64,000 bases of DNA from Chryseobacterium sp. 52 (GCF_002754245.1 NZ_PEEX01000001.1:2336001-2400000); one strand, 5' to 3'. Positions 8,713-17,628 are shown, numbered from the stretch's first letter. Notes: generated by a model from the letters alone, not told the origin. Translations and numbers: made by a program.

Positions 8713-9162
8713 ATGAAAATATTAATGGTCTGTCTTGGGAACATTTGCAGAAGTCCTTTAGCAGAAGGGATTATGAAGGCAAAACTTCCTCAGAACTTTT
8801 TTGTAGACTCCGCCGGGACGATTTCTATGCATGAAGGCAAACATCCGGATACAAGAGCTGTAAAAACAGCATCAGGCCACGGAATTAATATTTCAGAGCA
8901 GAAATCCAGGCCCATTACCAAAGGAGATTTTGATACTTTTGACAAGATCTACTGCATGGATAGGGCTGTGCATAAAGAGGTGATCTCAAAAGCTAAAAAT
9001 GATGAGCAGCGCCAGAAAGTATTGTTGTTTCTGGAAGCGGCAGGCAATCACGAAAATGCAGAAGTTCCCGATCCGTATTGGGGAGATATGAAGGATTTTG
9101 AAGAGGTTTTCCAGCTTTTGGATAAAGGCTGTGATGCTATTAAAAACCAAATTCTATCATAA
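8713..9162 (+). CDS. Low-molecular-weight protein-tyrosine phosphatase
   Basis: Cytoplasmic phosphatase of the arsenate-reductase-like LMW-PTP fold. The P-loop VCLGNICRSP is at the extreme N-terminus, with nucleophile Cys7 and Arg13, and the general acid is Asp120 in PDPYWGD. The 149 residues match the family length. It is the first gene of a tight run: the NTF2-like gene starts 1 base after its stop, and the RsmI-like gene follows 1 base after that. No tyrosine kinase or polysaccharide locus is nearby, so its substrate is unknown. Confidence 0.93.
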   Translation: MKILMVCLGNICRSPLAEGIMKAKLPQNFFVDSAGTISMHEGKHPDTRAVKTASGHGINISEQKSRPITKGDFDTFDKIYCMDRAVHKEVISKAKNDEQRQKVLLFLEAAGNHENAEVPDPYWGDMKDFEEVFQLLDKGCDAIKNQILS

Positions 9163-9163
9163 T

Positions 9164-9667
9164 ATGAAAACATTAATTCTTCTGCTTTTTATAAGCTTTA
9201 ATTTTTCTTTTGCCCAGACTCAGGATGAAACGGCTATCCGTAAAGTAATGGATGAGTTTATGCAGTGCATTAAAACCAGAGATGAAGCCAGATTTTTATC
9301 TTTATTTCAGGAACCGGTACTTTGGACCGGAATTTATAATGACAGAACCCAGGCTAAGCGTCTGGAGAAAAATCCAAAAGCAGAATATTATTTTACCGAT
9401 GAATATAAATCCTTTATCGGAGGTTTTAAAGATGATAAATCCGAAGAGAAATTTGATAATATTAAAATCATTGAAGATGGAGCAATAGCCTCTGCCAACT
9501 TTGATTACAGCTTTTGGTATGACGGAAAAATGGAGAATTGGGGAAAAGAAATCTGGACCCTGATGAAGATTCACGGAACATGGAAAATTACTTCTGTAAC
9601 CTTTTCTATGGACCTTACAAAATATTTCCCTCAACCATCACTCAAAGAAAGAACTAAAAAACAATAA
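9164..9667 (+). CDS. Secreted NTF2-like (SnoaL/DUF4440-type) protein
   Basis: The 167-residue product has a signal peptide (residues 1-19, ending SFAQ) and one NTF2-like domain. The opening helix is ETAIRKVMDEFMQCIKTRD, a long central strand region follows, and the closing strands contain WTLMKIHGTWKITSVTFSM. Such domains can be enzymes or binding modules, and no catalytic set can be assigned. The reading frame stays open upstream inside the phosphatase gene, but ATG 9164 gives the signal peptide directly and is preferred. Translationally coupled to its neighbours on both sides. Confidence 0.8.
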   Translation: MKTLILLLFISFNFSFAQTQDETAIRKVMDEFMQCIKTRDEARFLSLFQEPVLWTGIYNDRTQAKRLEKNPKAEYYFTDEYKSFIGGFKDDKSEEKFDNIKIIEDGAIASANFDYSFWYDGKMENWGKEIWTLMKIHGTWKITSVTFSMDLTKYFPQPSLKERTKKQ

Positions 9668-9668
9668 A

Positions 9669-10367
9669 ATGCTTTTTTTACTACCCGCTTACTTATCTGA
9701 AAATACTCCTGTCACTCATTTTTCACCCGTTCTGAAAGACTATATCATGCAGACGGATTACTTCTTTGTCGAAAATGAAAAAACCGCCAGAAAAGTGGTT
9801 AAATTCTTTGCTCCTGAAAAGAAACAGTCAGATCTGAAGCTTTTTTTACTAGATAAATACACGGAAAATGCTGATATTAAGGAAGCTCAGAGCCTCATGT
9901 TGCAAGGTCAGGATTTTGGACTGCTTTCTGAAGCGGGTCTTCCATGCATCGCAGATCCCGGCAACCTGATTGTGAAATGGTGTCATGAAAAAAATATCAG
10001 AGTAATCCCTGTTTCAGGCCCATCATCGATAATTCTTGCGTTGATCTCCAGTGGATTCAATGGCCAGGAATTTACGTTTCACGGCTATCTTCCTATTGAT
10101 AAAGCAGAAAAGAAAAAGCAGATCCAGCGTCTGGAAAGCCTGGTTCAGCAAACCGGATATTCCCAGATTTTTATGGAAACTCCTTACCGGAACAATCCGC
10201 TTTTTGAAGATCTGACCAAATTCTTATCTCCCAATACAAAGCTTTGTATTGCAGCCAATATCAATGACCCTGAGCATGAATTCATCCAGACAAAAACCAT
10301 CAATGACTGGAAAAAAGCAAAACCGGAACTCCATAAAATCCCGGCTGTATTCGTCTTAGGGAAATAA
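9669..10367 (+). CDS. RsmI-like SAM-dependent methyltransferase (tetrapyrrole methylase fold)
   Basis: This 232-residue protein has the tetrapyrrole methylase fold. The loop LLSEAGLPCIADPGN corresponds to the RsmI SDAGTPxxSDPG motif, followed by VSGPSSIILALISSGF and METPYRN. RsmI 2'-O-methylates C1402 of 16S rRNA. This is a shorter, divergent form than the E. coli type, and Bacteroidetes often carry it beside or in place of a canonical RsmI, so the rRNA target is inferred only. It is the last gene of the run that begins with the phosphatase. Confidence 0.82.
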   Translation: MLFLLPAYLSENTPVTHFSPVLKDYIMQTDYFFVENEKTARKVVKFFAPEKKQSDLKLFLLDKYTENADIKEAQSLMLQGQDFGLLSEAGLPCIADPGNLIVKWCHEKNIRVIPVSGPSSIILALISSGFNGQEFTFHGYLPIDKAEKKKQIQRLESLVQQTGYSQIFMETPYRNNPLFEDLTKFLSPNTKLCIAANINDPEHEFIQTKTINDWKKAKPELHKIPAVFVLGK

Positions 10368-10391
10368 ATGTAAATCAGCATATTTTTCCTT

Positions 10392-10428
10392 TTTTTATGT
10401 CATCTCTTGGTGATTGATGGCATAAAAA
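10392..10428 (+). terminator. Hairpin after RsmI-like gene, possible terminator
   Basis: A 13-bp stem with one G-T pair (10392-10404 with 10416-10428) whose outer arms are T5 and A5. No T run follows beyond the arm, so termination is uncertain. Confidence 0.4.
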
Positions 10429-10651
10429 GTGTTAATAACTTATAATTTTCATGCAATTGAGCTTGAATATTATTCGCCTTATAATTTTAATTAAAATATT
10501 TCATAGTTATAATGGGATTATATTGATGAATATTAAACATAATTATATTTATTAAAATTAATTTTTTATTAAAATCTTGAAATTTAATATGTTTTTTTAA
10601 ATTTGGGTAGTGCTCTTACGAATCCCGTTTATCATGATTAAATAAATCATT

Positions 10652-10675
10652 TCAGAAGTTTTCTGATTTTTTTTT
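10652..10675 (+). terminator. Terminator-like hairpin in the LPMO upstream region
   Basis: TCAGAA (10652-10657) and TTCTGA (10661-10666) form a short stem with a 3-base loop followed by T9. It lies 180 bases before the LPMO start, and its arms recur downstream, which would allow alternative pairing. Confidence 0.4.
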
Positions 10676-10853
10676 AATCCGATGAGATATTTCTTTTTCC
10701 AGCATCAGAAAGATTTTTTTTCAGTAGAATTTTCTGACTCAGGTAGATATTTCATCAGAAATAATGGATTTGTAGAGTTTTTTATCATCCGTTTATAATT
10801 GGATGCATCTGCATGATCTGCAGACGATAAAGACACACCTTAAATAATTAAAT

Positions 10854-12659
10854 ATGATTAAATTTAGAATTTTTTTTTCAGCAGTACTGTTTCTATGTAC
10901 TCTGGCACTCTCTTCAACACATCTGTCTGCCCACGGTTACGTTGTGAGTCCGGCTTCAAGGGGGTATCAGGGAAGCCTGGATAAGATGACACTGGGTTAT
11001 AATGCAGCACTGAGCCTGTATGGCTCTGTTATCAATGAGCCGGGATCTCTGGAAGCTAAGAAAGGATTTCCGGGACTAGGTCCGGCAGATGGAAAAATAG
11101 CTTCAGCCAATGGAAGCATAAGCGGTAACACCATTTTGGATCTTCAAACTGCCGACCGATGGAAGAAAACCAATATTACATCCGGTGTAAATACTTTTAT
11201 CTGGAAATATCAGGCGTATCATGCGACCGCAAAATGGCATTATTATATGACCAAACCAGGTTGGGATCCGAACAAACCGCTTGCACGTCAGGACTTAGAG
11301 CTTATAGGTGAGGTGATACACAATGGGACACCGCCTCAGGATAATACACCGCATCACATCACAGTTCCGGCTAACCGTCATGGCTATCATATTATTCTGG
11401 CAGTTTGGGACGTTGCAGATACTGTGAATGCGTTTTATAATGTAATCGATGTGAATGTACAGTCCTCAACAGTAGATCCTGTACAGCCAGCTACACCTAC
11501 GGGATTAACACAAGTGGGAGTGACCAGTTCTTCTGCTAAAATCAGCTGGACACAACAGACCGATGCTACCTCTTACACTGTTTTCCGTAATGGACAGTCT
11601 GTACAGTCTGTAAACGTTCCGGAATTTGAAGATCAGGGCTTATCTGCGAATACCATTTACACCTACGAAATACAGGCAAAAGGTGCTACGGGACTTACTT
11701 CACAGAAAAGTGCCCCGCTTGCCGTAAAAACCAATGCTGCAAATGCTCCTGAAACTCCTACAGCTCCTTCAAATCTCCATGCGATGGGAGTGACTGAAAA
11801 TTCTGTTTCCCTTATGTGGACTGCTTCAAGTCATACCCAGGGCATTAAAAACTATCAGATTTTTGAAAACGGAAGCAAGGTAGCAGAAACGACACAAACA
11901 AACTTCTTACGTACAGGTTTAACTCAGGATACAGAATACCGTTACACGGTAAAAGCTGTCTCGCAGAGCCTGGAAATATCGGATGCGAGTAATGAGTTAA
12001 AAATCAGAACTAAAAAGGTAGAAGGAGGAAACGGACAAATATATTGCGGAGCACAGCAGTATAACCCTGCCAATGCGTATCCGACAGCTCAGACATCAGT
12101 ATTCTATGCTTGTAAAATCTGGAAAAACAAATGGTATGCTAATCCTAATGAAGTTCCGGGAACGGATATGGTTTGGGAGGAAATAAGTGCATGTACTGAA
12201 GGTCCGAATTGCCAGTCAAGCGGTCCGGCTACTTATTGCGGATCACAGCAATATAATTCTGCAAAGGCTTATCCTGCTGCAGGAACTAAAGTTTTCTTTG
12301 CTTGTAAAATTTGGGAGAATAAATGGTATGCTAACCCGGGAGAAACACCTGGAAGCAACGATGTTTGGAAAATGGTAAGCAATTGCAGTGAAGGTCCGGA
12401 CTGTATGAGTGCAGGACGTAACAATCAGGAAGAGAGTCTTTCAGTGATTGTAACAGATCATCACCTCAATTTTGCACCGGAAAGTCATTATGTGAAGATC
12501 AGTGAAGTGAATGTGTTCAATACCCACGGACTTCAGGTACTTTCTTCTAAAAATCCGACAAAGAATAGCATCAACATCAGTTCTCTTCAATCTGGAATTT
12601 ATTTTGTGAGAATTCTTAATAAAGACGGAGGAAGTATTACTAAAACAATTAAAAAATAG
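10854..12659 (+). CDS. Secreted AA10 lytic polysaccharide monooxygenase with FN3, chitin-binding-like modules and T9SS sorting domain
   Basis: A copper enzyme that oxidatively cleaves chitin or cellulose outside the cell. Signal peptide 1-26 is cleaved so that His27 (HGYVVSPASRG) becomes the mature N-terminus, the first ligand of the histidine brace. His123 in AYHATAKW is the second, WHYYMTKPGWDPNKPL is the AA10 signature, and Phe194 is the likely axial residue. Two FN3 domains follow (about 213-294 and 303-387). Two near-identical Cys-flanked modules come next (about 397-453 and 460-517), each with W-x-N-K-WYANP-x-E-x-PG as in CBM5/12-type chitin binding. A type IX secretion type-A sorting domain (about 528-601) ends with a Lys-rich tail. 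601 residues. Chitin is the likelier substrate; this is inference from the modules. Confidence 0.92.
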   Translation: MIKFRIFFSAVLFLCTLALSSTHLSAHGYVVSPASRGYQGSLDKMTLGYNAALSLYGSVINEPGSLEAKKGFPGLGPADGKIASANGSISGNTILDLQTADRWKKTNITSGVNTFIWKYQAYHATAKWHYYMTKPGWDPNKPLARQDLELIGEVIHNGTPPQDNTPHHITVPANRHGYHIILAVWDVADTVNAFYNVIDVNVQSSTVDPVQPATPTGLTQVGVTSSSAKISWTQQTDATSYTVFRNGQSVQSVNVPEFEDQGLSANTIYTYEIQAKGATGLTSQKSAPLAVKTNAANAPETPTAPSNLHAMGVTENSVSLMWTASSHTQGIKNYQIFENGSKVAETTQTNFLRTGLTQDTEYRYTVKAVSQSLEISDASNELKIRTKKVEGGNGQIYCGAQQYNPANAYPTAQTSVFYACKIWKNKWYANPNEVPGTDMVWEEISACTEGPNCQSSGPATYCGSQQYNSAKAYPAAGTKVFFACKIWENKWYANPGETPGSNDVWKMVSNCSEGPDCMSAGRNNQEESLSVIVTDHHLNFAPESHYVKISEVNVFNTHGLQVLSSKNPTKNSINISSLQSGIYFVRILNKDGGSITKTIKK

Positions 12660-12696
12660 TCTGGAACAGAACCCGGAATAAAAAAATAACAAGAAG

Positions 12697-12723
12697 CCGC
12701 CTTTATTATAAGGCGGTTTTTTT
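12697..12723 (+). terminator. Intrinsic terminator of LPMO gene
   Basis: CCGCCTT (12697-12703) pairs perfectly with AAGGCGG (12710-12716) and is followed by T7. Confidence 0.9.
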
Positions 12724-12803
12724 GTTTCAAGATTTAACAGGCCTTAACATCACCTTTGCACCATTCTTGTTTTATATAGCTTATAACACCAAAAAAATAA
12801 ATT

Positions 12804-13181
12804 ATGTCAGACAAGAAATTAGCAGGACTTTGGATTGATACAGAAAAAGCAGTTGTTGTAAAGAATCACGATGCTCAGAATGCTTTCAAATTTTTTCTCT
12901 GTAGTCCTGTAAAAGCAGAAATACAGCATGGAAATTCAAGTGAAAATGCGGCCAATAATGCTGAACGTACCAATCGGGTAAAGTTCTTTAAAGAGGTGGA
13001 ACATCTTCTGACCAACTCTCAGGAAGTGTATATTACAGGTCCGGGAACTATTCAGGAAGAGCTGAAAAAGTATCTTCATGATACGGCTCAGTTTAAAAAT
13101 CTTACCATAACATTAGATACAGCACAGAAAATGTCGGACGAGCAGGTGCTTGAAACTGTGAAAGACTATTTTAATGCTTAA
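12804..13181 (+). CDS. Small eRF1-like (baeRF/host-attachment-type) protein, tentative
   Basis: A 125-residue cytoplasmic protein. The opening KLAGLWIDTEKAVVVK and the later VYITGPGTIQEELKKYL resemble the beta strands and G-P-G-x-x-K/E-E-x-K-x-x-L helix of the bacterial proteins related to archaeo-eukaryotic release factor domain 2 (baeRF, host attachment protein). I rest the assignment only on these two segments. The gene stands alone, with a strong terminator before it and another after it. No stop-codon-recognition domain is present, so it is unlikely to be a working release factor. Its role is unknown. Confidence 0.6.
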   Translation: MSDKKLAGLWIDTEKAVVVKNHDAQNAFKFFLCSPVKAEIQHGNSSENAANNAERTNRVKFFKEVEHLLTNSQEVYITGPGTIQEELKKYLHDTAQFKNLTITLDTAQKMSDEQVLETVKDYFNA

Positions 13182-13199
13182 ATGTATTGATAATGCAGT

Positions 13200-13235
13200 A
13201 AAAATCCGGGTATCACTGATATCCGGATTTTTATT
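13200..13235. terminator. Bidirectional intrinsic terminator
   Basis: A 14-bp stem with one G-T pair (13200-13213 with 13219-13232, 5-base loop), with A-rich left and T-rich right flanks. It lies between convergent genes. Confidence 0.88.
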
Positions 13236-13257
13236 ATTTATCCAGGAAATAGTAGCC

Positions 13258-14124
13258 TTATTTTTTTCTTCCTGCTTTCCATTTTCTCCATAAAAAGATA
13301 ATGAGCGGAATAATCAGAAAGAACGGCCACAGGGAAATCATTCCAAGCAGAAAGCTGACAAAACTATTCCAGCCCTCAGTTACAGAATCTGCAAACCGGC
13401 TTCCAAAACCAATCTTTGAGGTGGCAGAACTTCTCACTTTTTCTTTATATAAACTCAGATTAAGCGTGCTGTAATTGACCCGGTCATCTATGAAACGTAA
13501 TCTTCCTTCTGCGACATCAATTTCATCTTCCAAACCACGGATCTTTTCCTGGATTTCAAGCATATCTTTAGTGGTAGAAGCACTTTTCAGCATGTCGCGG
13601 TATTTCTCGAGATAGATCTTCTTATTGGCCAGTTTGATGGCTACGTCCGTATATTCTTCGGTTACATCATTAGATGAAATATTTTTTGCCAGTATCGATC
13701 CAACTCCGTTTGAAAATGAATTAACCAATGCATCGAAATTTTTGTGCGGAACCCGGATTGTCAGATCCACATTGTCATCCAGATCTGTATTCTGAAACTG
13801 TTCCTTTTCAATATAAGCGTTATTTTTTTTAACAATATCTCCAACTTGTTCCTGAGCCTTTTTGATATCCCCAACCTGAATTCTCATGTCTCCGTTTTTG
13901 ATCACTTTTTTAGAAATCGTATCGGTTTTTTTTGACGATGCAGAAGACGGTTCAGAATCTGGCAGTAATTTTTCTGAAATAGATTTAGGAGGGGCAACTT
14001 GGTAAAGATCAACAACTTTATCTTCAGAAATAATATCTACAGCAGCATTGGCTGACTGTACTTCAGATTTCTTGCAGCTCACCATCACAACTATAAGAAA
14101 TAAAGGTAAAAATAATTTTCTCAT
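13258..14124 (-). CDS. DUF4349 lipoprotein with C-terminal membrane anchor
   Basis: The 288-residue product has a lipoprotein signal peptide (VMVSC, Cys17). A low-complexity linker of about 60 residues leads into the DUF4349 domain, with VIKNGDMRIQVGDIKKAQ at its start and a central helical hairpin with LANKKIYLEKYRDML and LEIQEKIRGLEDEIDVAEGRL. One or two C-terminal transmembrane helices follow and a Lys/Arg-rich tail (KWKAGRKK). The family is widespread and of unknown function; the coiled-coil hairpin resembles a periplasmic adaptor. Convergent with the eRF1-like gene. Confidence 0.88.
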   Translation of the reverse strand: MRKLFLPLFLIVVMVSCKKSEVQSANAAVDIISEDKVVDLYQVAPPKSISEKLLPDSEPSSASSKKTDTISKKVIKNGDMRIQVGDIKKAQEQVGDIVKKNNAYIEKEQFQNTDLDDNVDLTIRVPHKNFDALVNSFSNGVGSILAKNISSNDVTEEYTDVAIKLANKKIYLEKYRDMLKSASTTKDMLEIQEKIRGLEDEIDVAEGRLRFIDDRVNYSTLNLSLYKEKVRSSATSKIGFGSRFADSVTEGWNSFVSFLLGMISLWPFFLIIPLIIFLWRKWKAGRKK

Positions 14125-14275
14125 ACATATTTTTTAATGAAGCGTATCAAAAATGATGCTTAAATCATTATTATGTTTCAAATTCATAATTTTTAACTAA
14201 AATAATTGAGTTTGAGTGATTTTTAAATCGCTATTAATCACAAATAGTATTTAAATTATTTTATATTTTTAATGA

Positions 14276-15343
14276 ATGAAAAAAAGTCTTTTAGCATTCG
14301 TGTTTTCTCCATTTTTGATGTATGCCCAGGAAGTTCCCAAACTTACCGATGAAATGGCTGTTAAATTATTAGAAAAACCCCTTCACTGTATCAATCAGGA
14401 ATACCCTAACAAAACGGCACATATCATCAACAATGCGGGCGAGGTTACTTTGACGCCAAAAGACCTTCATCCGAGTTTTTATGGCTGTTTCGACTGGCAC
14501 AGTTCCGTTCATGGGCACTGGATGTTGGTGAGACTCCTGAAGACAAAACCTAATCTGGCCAATGCTAAAGACATTGAAAAAATTCTTGACACTTCTTTAA
14601 ATAAGGAAAACCTGCAGGCTGAAGCCGATTATTTCACAAAATACCAGCTTACAACAACATTTGAAAGAACATATGGCTGGGCCTGGCTGCTGAAGCTGGA
14701 CGAAGAACTGACCACCTGGGATCATCCAAAAGCCAAGATCTGGCACCAGAATTTAAAACCTTTAACAGATAAGATCTTACAATCATGGAGAACTTATCTT
14801 CCCAAACAAACGTACCCGAACAGAACCGGGGTTCATCCAAACACAGCATTTGGTTTGGCATTCGCAATCGATTGGGCTAAAGCGAATAATGATAAAGAGT
14901 TTGAGAATCAGCTAAAGGAAAAAGCAAAATATTTTTACGGAAAAGACCAGAAAACTCCGGCTTATCTGGAACCTGACGGATCAGACTTTTTCTCGCCAAG
15001 TCTTGAAATTGCAGATCTGATGAGAAGGGTATTGCCACAAAAAGAATTTGTGCTGTGGCTGAATAATTTTTATGAAAAGAGAAGTCTTGAAAATATTGAA
15101 AAAATTCCCGTTGTTAGTGATCTGAGCGATTATCAGACTGTTCATCTCGTAGGACTTTCTTTTTCCAAAGCATGGTGTATGAAAGGGATATCAAAAGCCC
15201 TTCCGGAAGGTCATCCATTGAAAAAAGGTTTTAAGAAAACGGCGGATGTATTTTTAGCAAACGGACTTCCTCTGTTATTCCAGGGAAATTATGGCGGTGA
15301 CCATTGGCTGGCAAGTTTTGCAGTTTATTCTCTGGAAGACTAA
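14276..15343 (+). CDS. DUF2891 protein, exported
   Basis: A 355-residue protein with a signal peptide (residues 1-17, ending MYAQ). The hallmark block HPSFYGCFDWHSSVHGHWML at about residues 62-81 is the DUF2891 signature. TTFERTYGWAWLLKLDEEL, HPNTAFGLAFAIDWA and GGDHWLASFAVYSLED near the end follow. The conserved His, Asp and Trp residues in an alpha/alpha-barrel-like pattern suggest an enzyme, but none has been assigned to my knowledge. The AraC gene follows after 39 bases with its own promoter. Confidence 0.88.
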   Translation: MKKSLLAFVFSPFLMYAQEVPKLTDEMAVKLLEKPLHCINQEYPNKTAHIINNAGEVTLTPKDLHPSFYGCFDWHSSVHGHWMLVRLLKTKPNLANAKDIEKILDTSLNKENLQAEADYFTKYQLTTTFERTYGWAWLLKLDEELTTWDHPKAKIWHQNLKPLTDKILQSWRTYLPKQTYPNRTGVHPNTAFGLAFAIDWAKANNDKEFENQLKEKAKYFYGKDQKTPAYLEPDGSDFFSPSLEIADLMRRVLPQKEFVLWLNNFYEKRSLENIEKIPVVSDLSDYQTVHLVGLSFSKAWCMKGISKALPEGHPLKKGFKKTADVFLANGLPLLFQGNYGGDHWLASFAVYSLED

Positions 15344-15347
15344 AATA

Positions 15348-15378
15348 TTGTAAGCCCGGGATATATTGGTTACATTTG
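15348..15378 (+). promoter_or_regulatory. Promoter of AraC-family regulator gene
   Basis: TTG (15348-15350) and TACATTTG (15371-15378) are 20 bases apart, an excellent Bacteroidetes promoter. The ATG follows after only 4 bases, so the message is expected to be leaderless or nearly so. Confidence 0.7.
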
Positions 15379-15382
15379 TGAT

Positions 15383-16228
15383 ATGTCAGCCTTAGAAAAA
15401 TTCGGTGTTGAAATTTTCACTCAGCATAATATTTTCGAGAGAATTTCTGCGGATAAGCCTTTCCGTCCGGAAAACCCTGCTTTTATTTTTATTAAATCAG
15501 GAACCATAAAGCTCCGTCAGCATTTCAGCGATCTGGAGCTTTCGGCCAATATGTTTATGGTAACAGACCCACAGACCATATATGAGATGGTTTCCGTAAG
15601 TGGTGATTTCCAGTCCAGAATGGTTTCCTACAAAAGAGAGTTTATTTCTGCATTATCCCTGAAATTTAACAGACTGATTACGTACCGGTATTTTCGCCAG
15701 CAGATGAACAAAGGAGTTCCTTTTCCGGAGAATGAAATGGAAGTCGTTTGGAAAAGTGTGAATTTCCTTAAATATATTCTGGATTCAGAAACAGAAATGC
15801 TGTATAAAAAAGAAATGGTAGAGCATCTTTTCTCCGTTTTCTGTTATCAGATGGCAGGTATTATTTCCAAGGAGGATACCAATTCTATGAACCAGATGTC
15901 CAGACAGGAAGAGATTGTCTTTGTATTTTTAACAGATCTCGCAGAACATCATCTGACAGAAAGAACCGTTGAGTTTTATGCCGAACGCCAGTCGATTACA
16001 ACCAGACATCTATCTTCAGTAGTGAAATCCATCACAGGAAAGTCCGCAAGTCATATCATTGCGTTGATTGTAGTGAATGAAGCTAAAGTGCTTTTGAATT
16101 CCTCAAATAAGCCGGTTTCGGAGGTTTCTTCAATCCTGGGTTTCAGTGATCAATACTCATTTTCTCACTTCTTTAAAAAGCATTTGGAAGTAAGTCCCAG
16201 ACAGTACAGGCATCAGTTTGAAAACTAA
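15383..16228 (+). CDS. AraC-family transcriptional regulator
   Basis: A 281-residue regulator. Residues 1-165 form a cupin-like sensory domain. The C-terminal 100 residues hold two helix-turn-helix units: one around SITTRHLSSVVKSITGKSAS and one around VSEVSSILGFSDQYSFSHFFKKH, ending SPRQYR, the AraC/XylS signature. It is followed in the same direction by the TolC-HlyD-MFS pump genes, which have their own promoter, so it is the natural candidate to control them. The effector is not known. Confidence 0.9.
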   Translation: MSALEKFGVEIFTQHNIFERISADKPFRPENPAFIFIKSGTIKLRQHFSDLELSANMFMVTDPQTIYEMVSVSGDFQSRMVSYKREFISALSLKFNRLITYRYFRQQMNKGVPFPENEMEVVWKSVNFLKYILDSETEMLYKKEMVEHLFSVFCYQMAGIISKEDTNSMNQMSRQEEIVFVFLTDLAEHHLTERTVEFYAERQSITTRHLSSVVKSITGKSASHIIALIVVNEAKVLLNSSNKPVSEVSSILGFSDQYSFSHFFKKHLEVSPRQYRHQFEN

Positions 16229-16266
16229 AATCTTACATTTGAACATCTTTTTCCAAAATTCAAGCA

Positions 16267-16297
16267 TTTGATTGACTTCTTTGCTGCCGTAACTTTG
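16267..16297 (+). promoter_or_regulatory. Promoter of the tripartite efflux operon
   Basis: TTTG (16267-16270), 19 bases, then TAACTTTG (16290-16297): a full match to the Bacteroidetes promoter. The tolC-like ATG lies 20 bases downstream. Confidence 0.75.
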
Positions 16298-16317
16298 CCT
16301 TTGTAAAACAAGGTAAA

Positions 16318-17628
16318 ATGACAAACAATATAAAAACAGCACTATCACTCGTGATAGCTCTATTTCCTGCGCTGTTTTTTTCTCAACAGATCAAACAGTT
16401 GACTGCAGATGAAGCCGCCGATATGGGGGTGCGAAATCATCAGCAGTTGAAAGTAGCTGCTCAGAATATTGACATTGCAAAGCAGAATACAAATGTTGCG
16501 AAACTTCAGAAACTCCCTACAGTAACAGCTTCTACAAGCCAGTTCTATTTAGGGGACGCGGTAGCAATAGACAAAGATTTCTCAAACTCAACTAACATTC
16601 CTATGCCTCATTACGGAAGTTCATATGCTGTGCAGGCAACCCAGCTGATCTTTAAAGGAGGATTAATCACCAAGTCTGTTGAATTGGCAGGGCTTCGCGA
16701 ACAGCTTTCTGAGCTTGATCTGGAAAAAAACAAGCTTGAGGTAAAGTTTCTGGTGATCTCCAATTATCTGGACATCTACAAAATGGTTAATCAGGAATCC
16801 GTTTTTCAGAATAATAAAAAGCTGGCTCAGGAACGTCTGAAAAATATCCAGAAATTCTATCAGCAGGGAATGGTCACAAGAAATGAAGTCATCCGTGGTG
16901 AGCTGGCAATCAAAAATCTGGATCAGGGAATTCTGACGTTAACCAATAATAAAAAAATCCTTAATTATAATTTAAATATTGCATTAGGACTGTCTTCTGA
17001 AACAGAAATTGTTCCCGTGGAAAGTTTAACGGATAAAGGATCAGGGATGGGTATGGATTATTATATGGATCTTGCCCACGACAGCAATCCACAGCTGAAG
17101 TCTGCAAAGAAAAATATAGATGTTGCTGATAAAAACATCGAAATCATTAAAACAGATCAGATGCCGACATTATCCGGATTCGGAGGATATACACTTCAGC
17201 GTCCGGTTATGACAAGAAATCCGGTACTGGATATGTATTCAGGCGGATGGCAGGCAGGCGTTTCTTTAAGTTATAATATTGATAATCTATACAAGACCAA
17301 AGAAAAAGTAAAGCTTGGTGAACTTCAGAAAGCACAGGCCGGAGATGCAGTGACATTGGTTCAGCAGAATGTTGACATGGCAGTGAATGCAGCCTATGTA
17401 AAATACCAGGAGTCTATCCAGCAGGCAGACATCTTTAACGATGCAAAAAGCCTGGCAGAAGAAAACTACAAGATCACGGAAGCTAAATATCTGAACCAAT
17501 TGGCAGTACAGGCAGAAATGATTGATGCGCAAAACCAGAAACTTCAGTCAGAGCTGGATTTTGCCAATGCAGAGATCAATGTACTGTATCAATATTATAA
17601 CCTGCTGAAGGCTTCGGGCACGCTTTAA
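16318..17628 (+). CDS. TolC-family outer-membrane efflux protein
   Basis: The outer-membrane channel of a tripartite exporter. It is 436 residues with a signal peptide (to about residue 22, FFSQQ) and two homologous halves. Each half shows the TolC pattern of long amphipathic helices with N-P-x-L/I-K-S and ALGLSSETEIVP-like beta turns; DSNPQLKSAKKNIDVADKNI marks the second repeat. The HlyD-type adaptor starts 23 bases downstream, so this is the first gene of the export operon. Confidence 0.92.
   Translation: MTNNIKTALSLVIALFPALFFSQQIKQLTADEAADMGVRNHQQLKVAAQNIDIAKQNTNVAKLQKLPTVTASTSQFYLGDAVAIDKDFSNSTNIPMPHYGSSYAVQATQLIFKGGLITKSVELAGLREQLSELDLEKNKLEVKFLVISNYLDIYKMVNQESVFQNNKKLAQERLKNIQKFYQQGMVTRNEVIRGELAIKNLDQGILTLTNNKKILNYNLNIALGLSSETEIVPVESLTDKGSGMGMDYYMDLAHDSNPQLKSAKKNIDVADKNIEIIKTDQMPTLSGFGGYTLQRPVMTRNPVLDMYSGGWQAGVSLSYNIDNLYKTKEKVKLGELQKAQAGDAVTLVQQNVDMAVNAAYVKYQESIQQADIFNDAKSLAEENYKITEAKYLNQLAVQAEMIDAQNQKLQSELDFANAEINVLYQYYNLLKASGTL

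Larger units (their letters stand above)
10368..10853. other. 486-base gene-free region upstream of the LPMO gene
   Basis: AT-rich. It holds a 13-bp inverted repeat (10392-10428), a terminator-like hairpin followed by nine T (10652-10675) and direct repeats of GATATTTC (10685-10692 and 10746-10753). Several ATCAGAAA/TTTCTGA segments are able to pair with each other, and TGCAT/CTGCAG palindromic bits lie just before the gene. I see no open frame with coding character. It looks like a control region with possible leader RNA structure. Confidence 0.55.
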
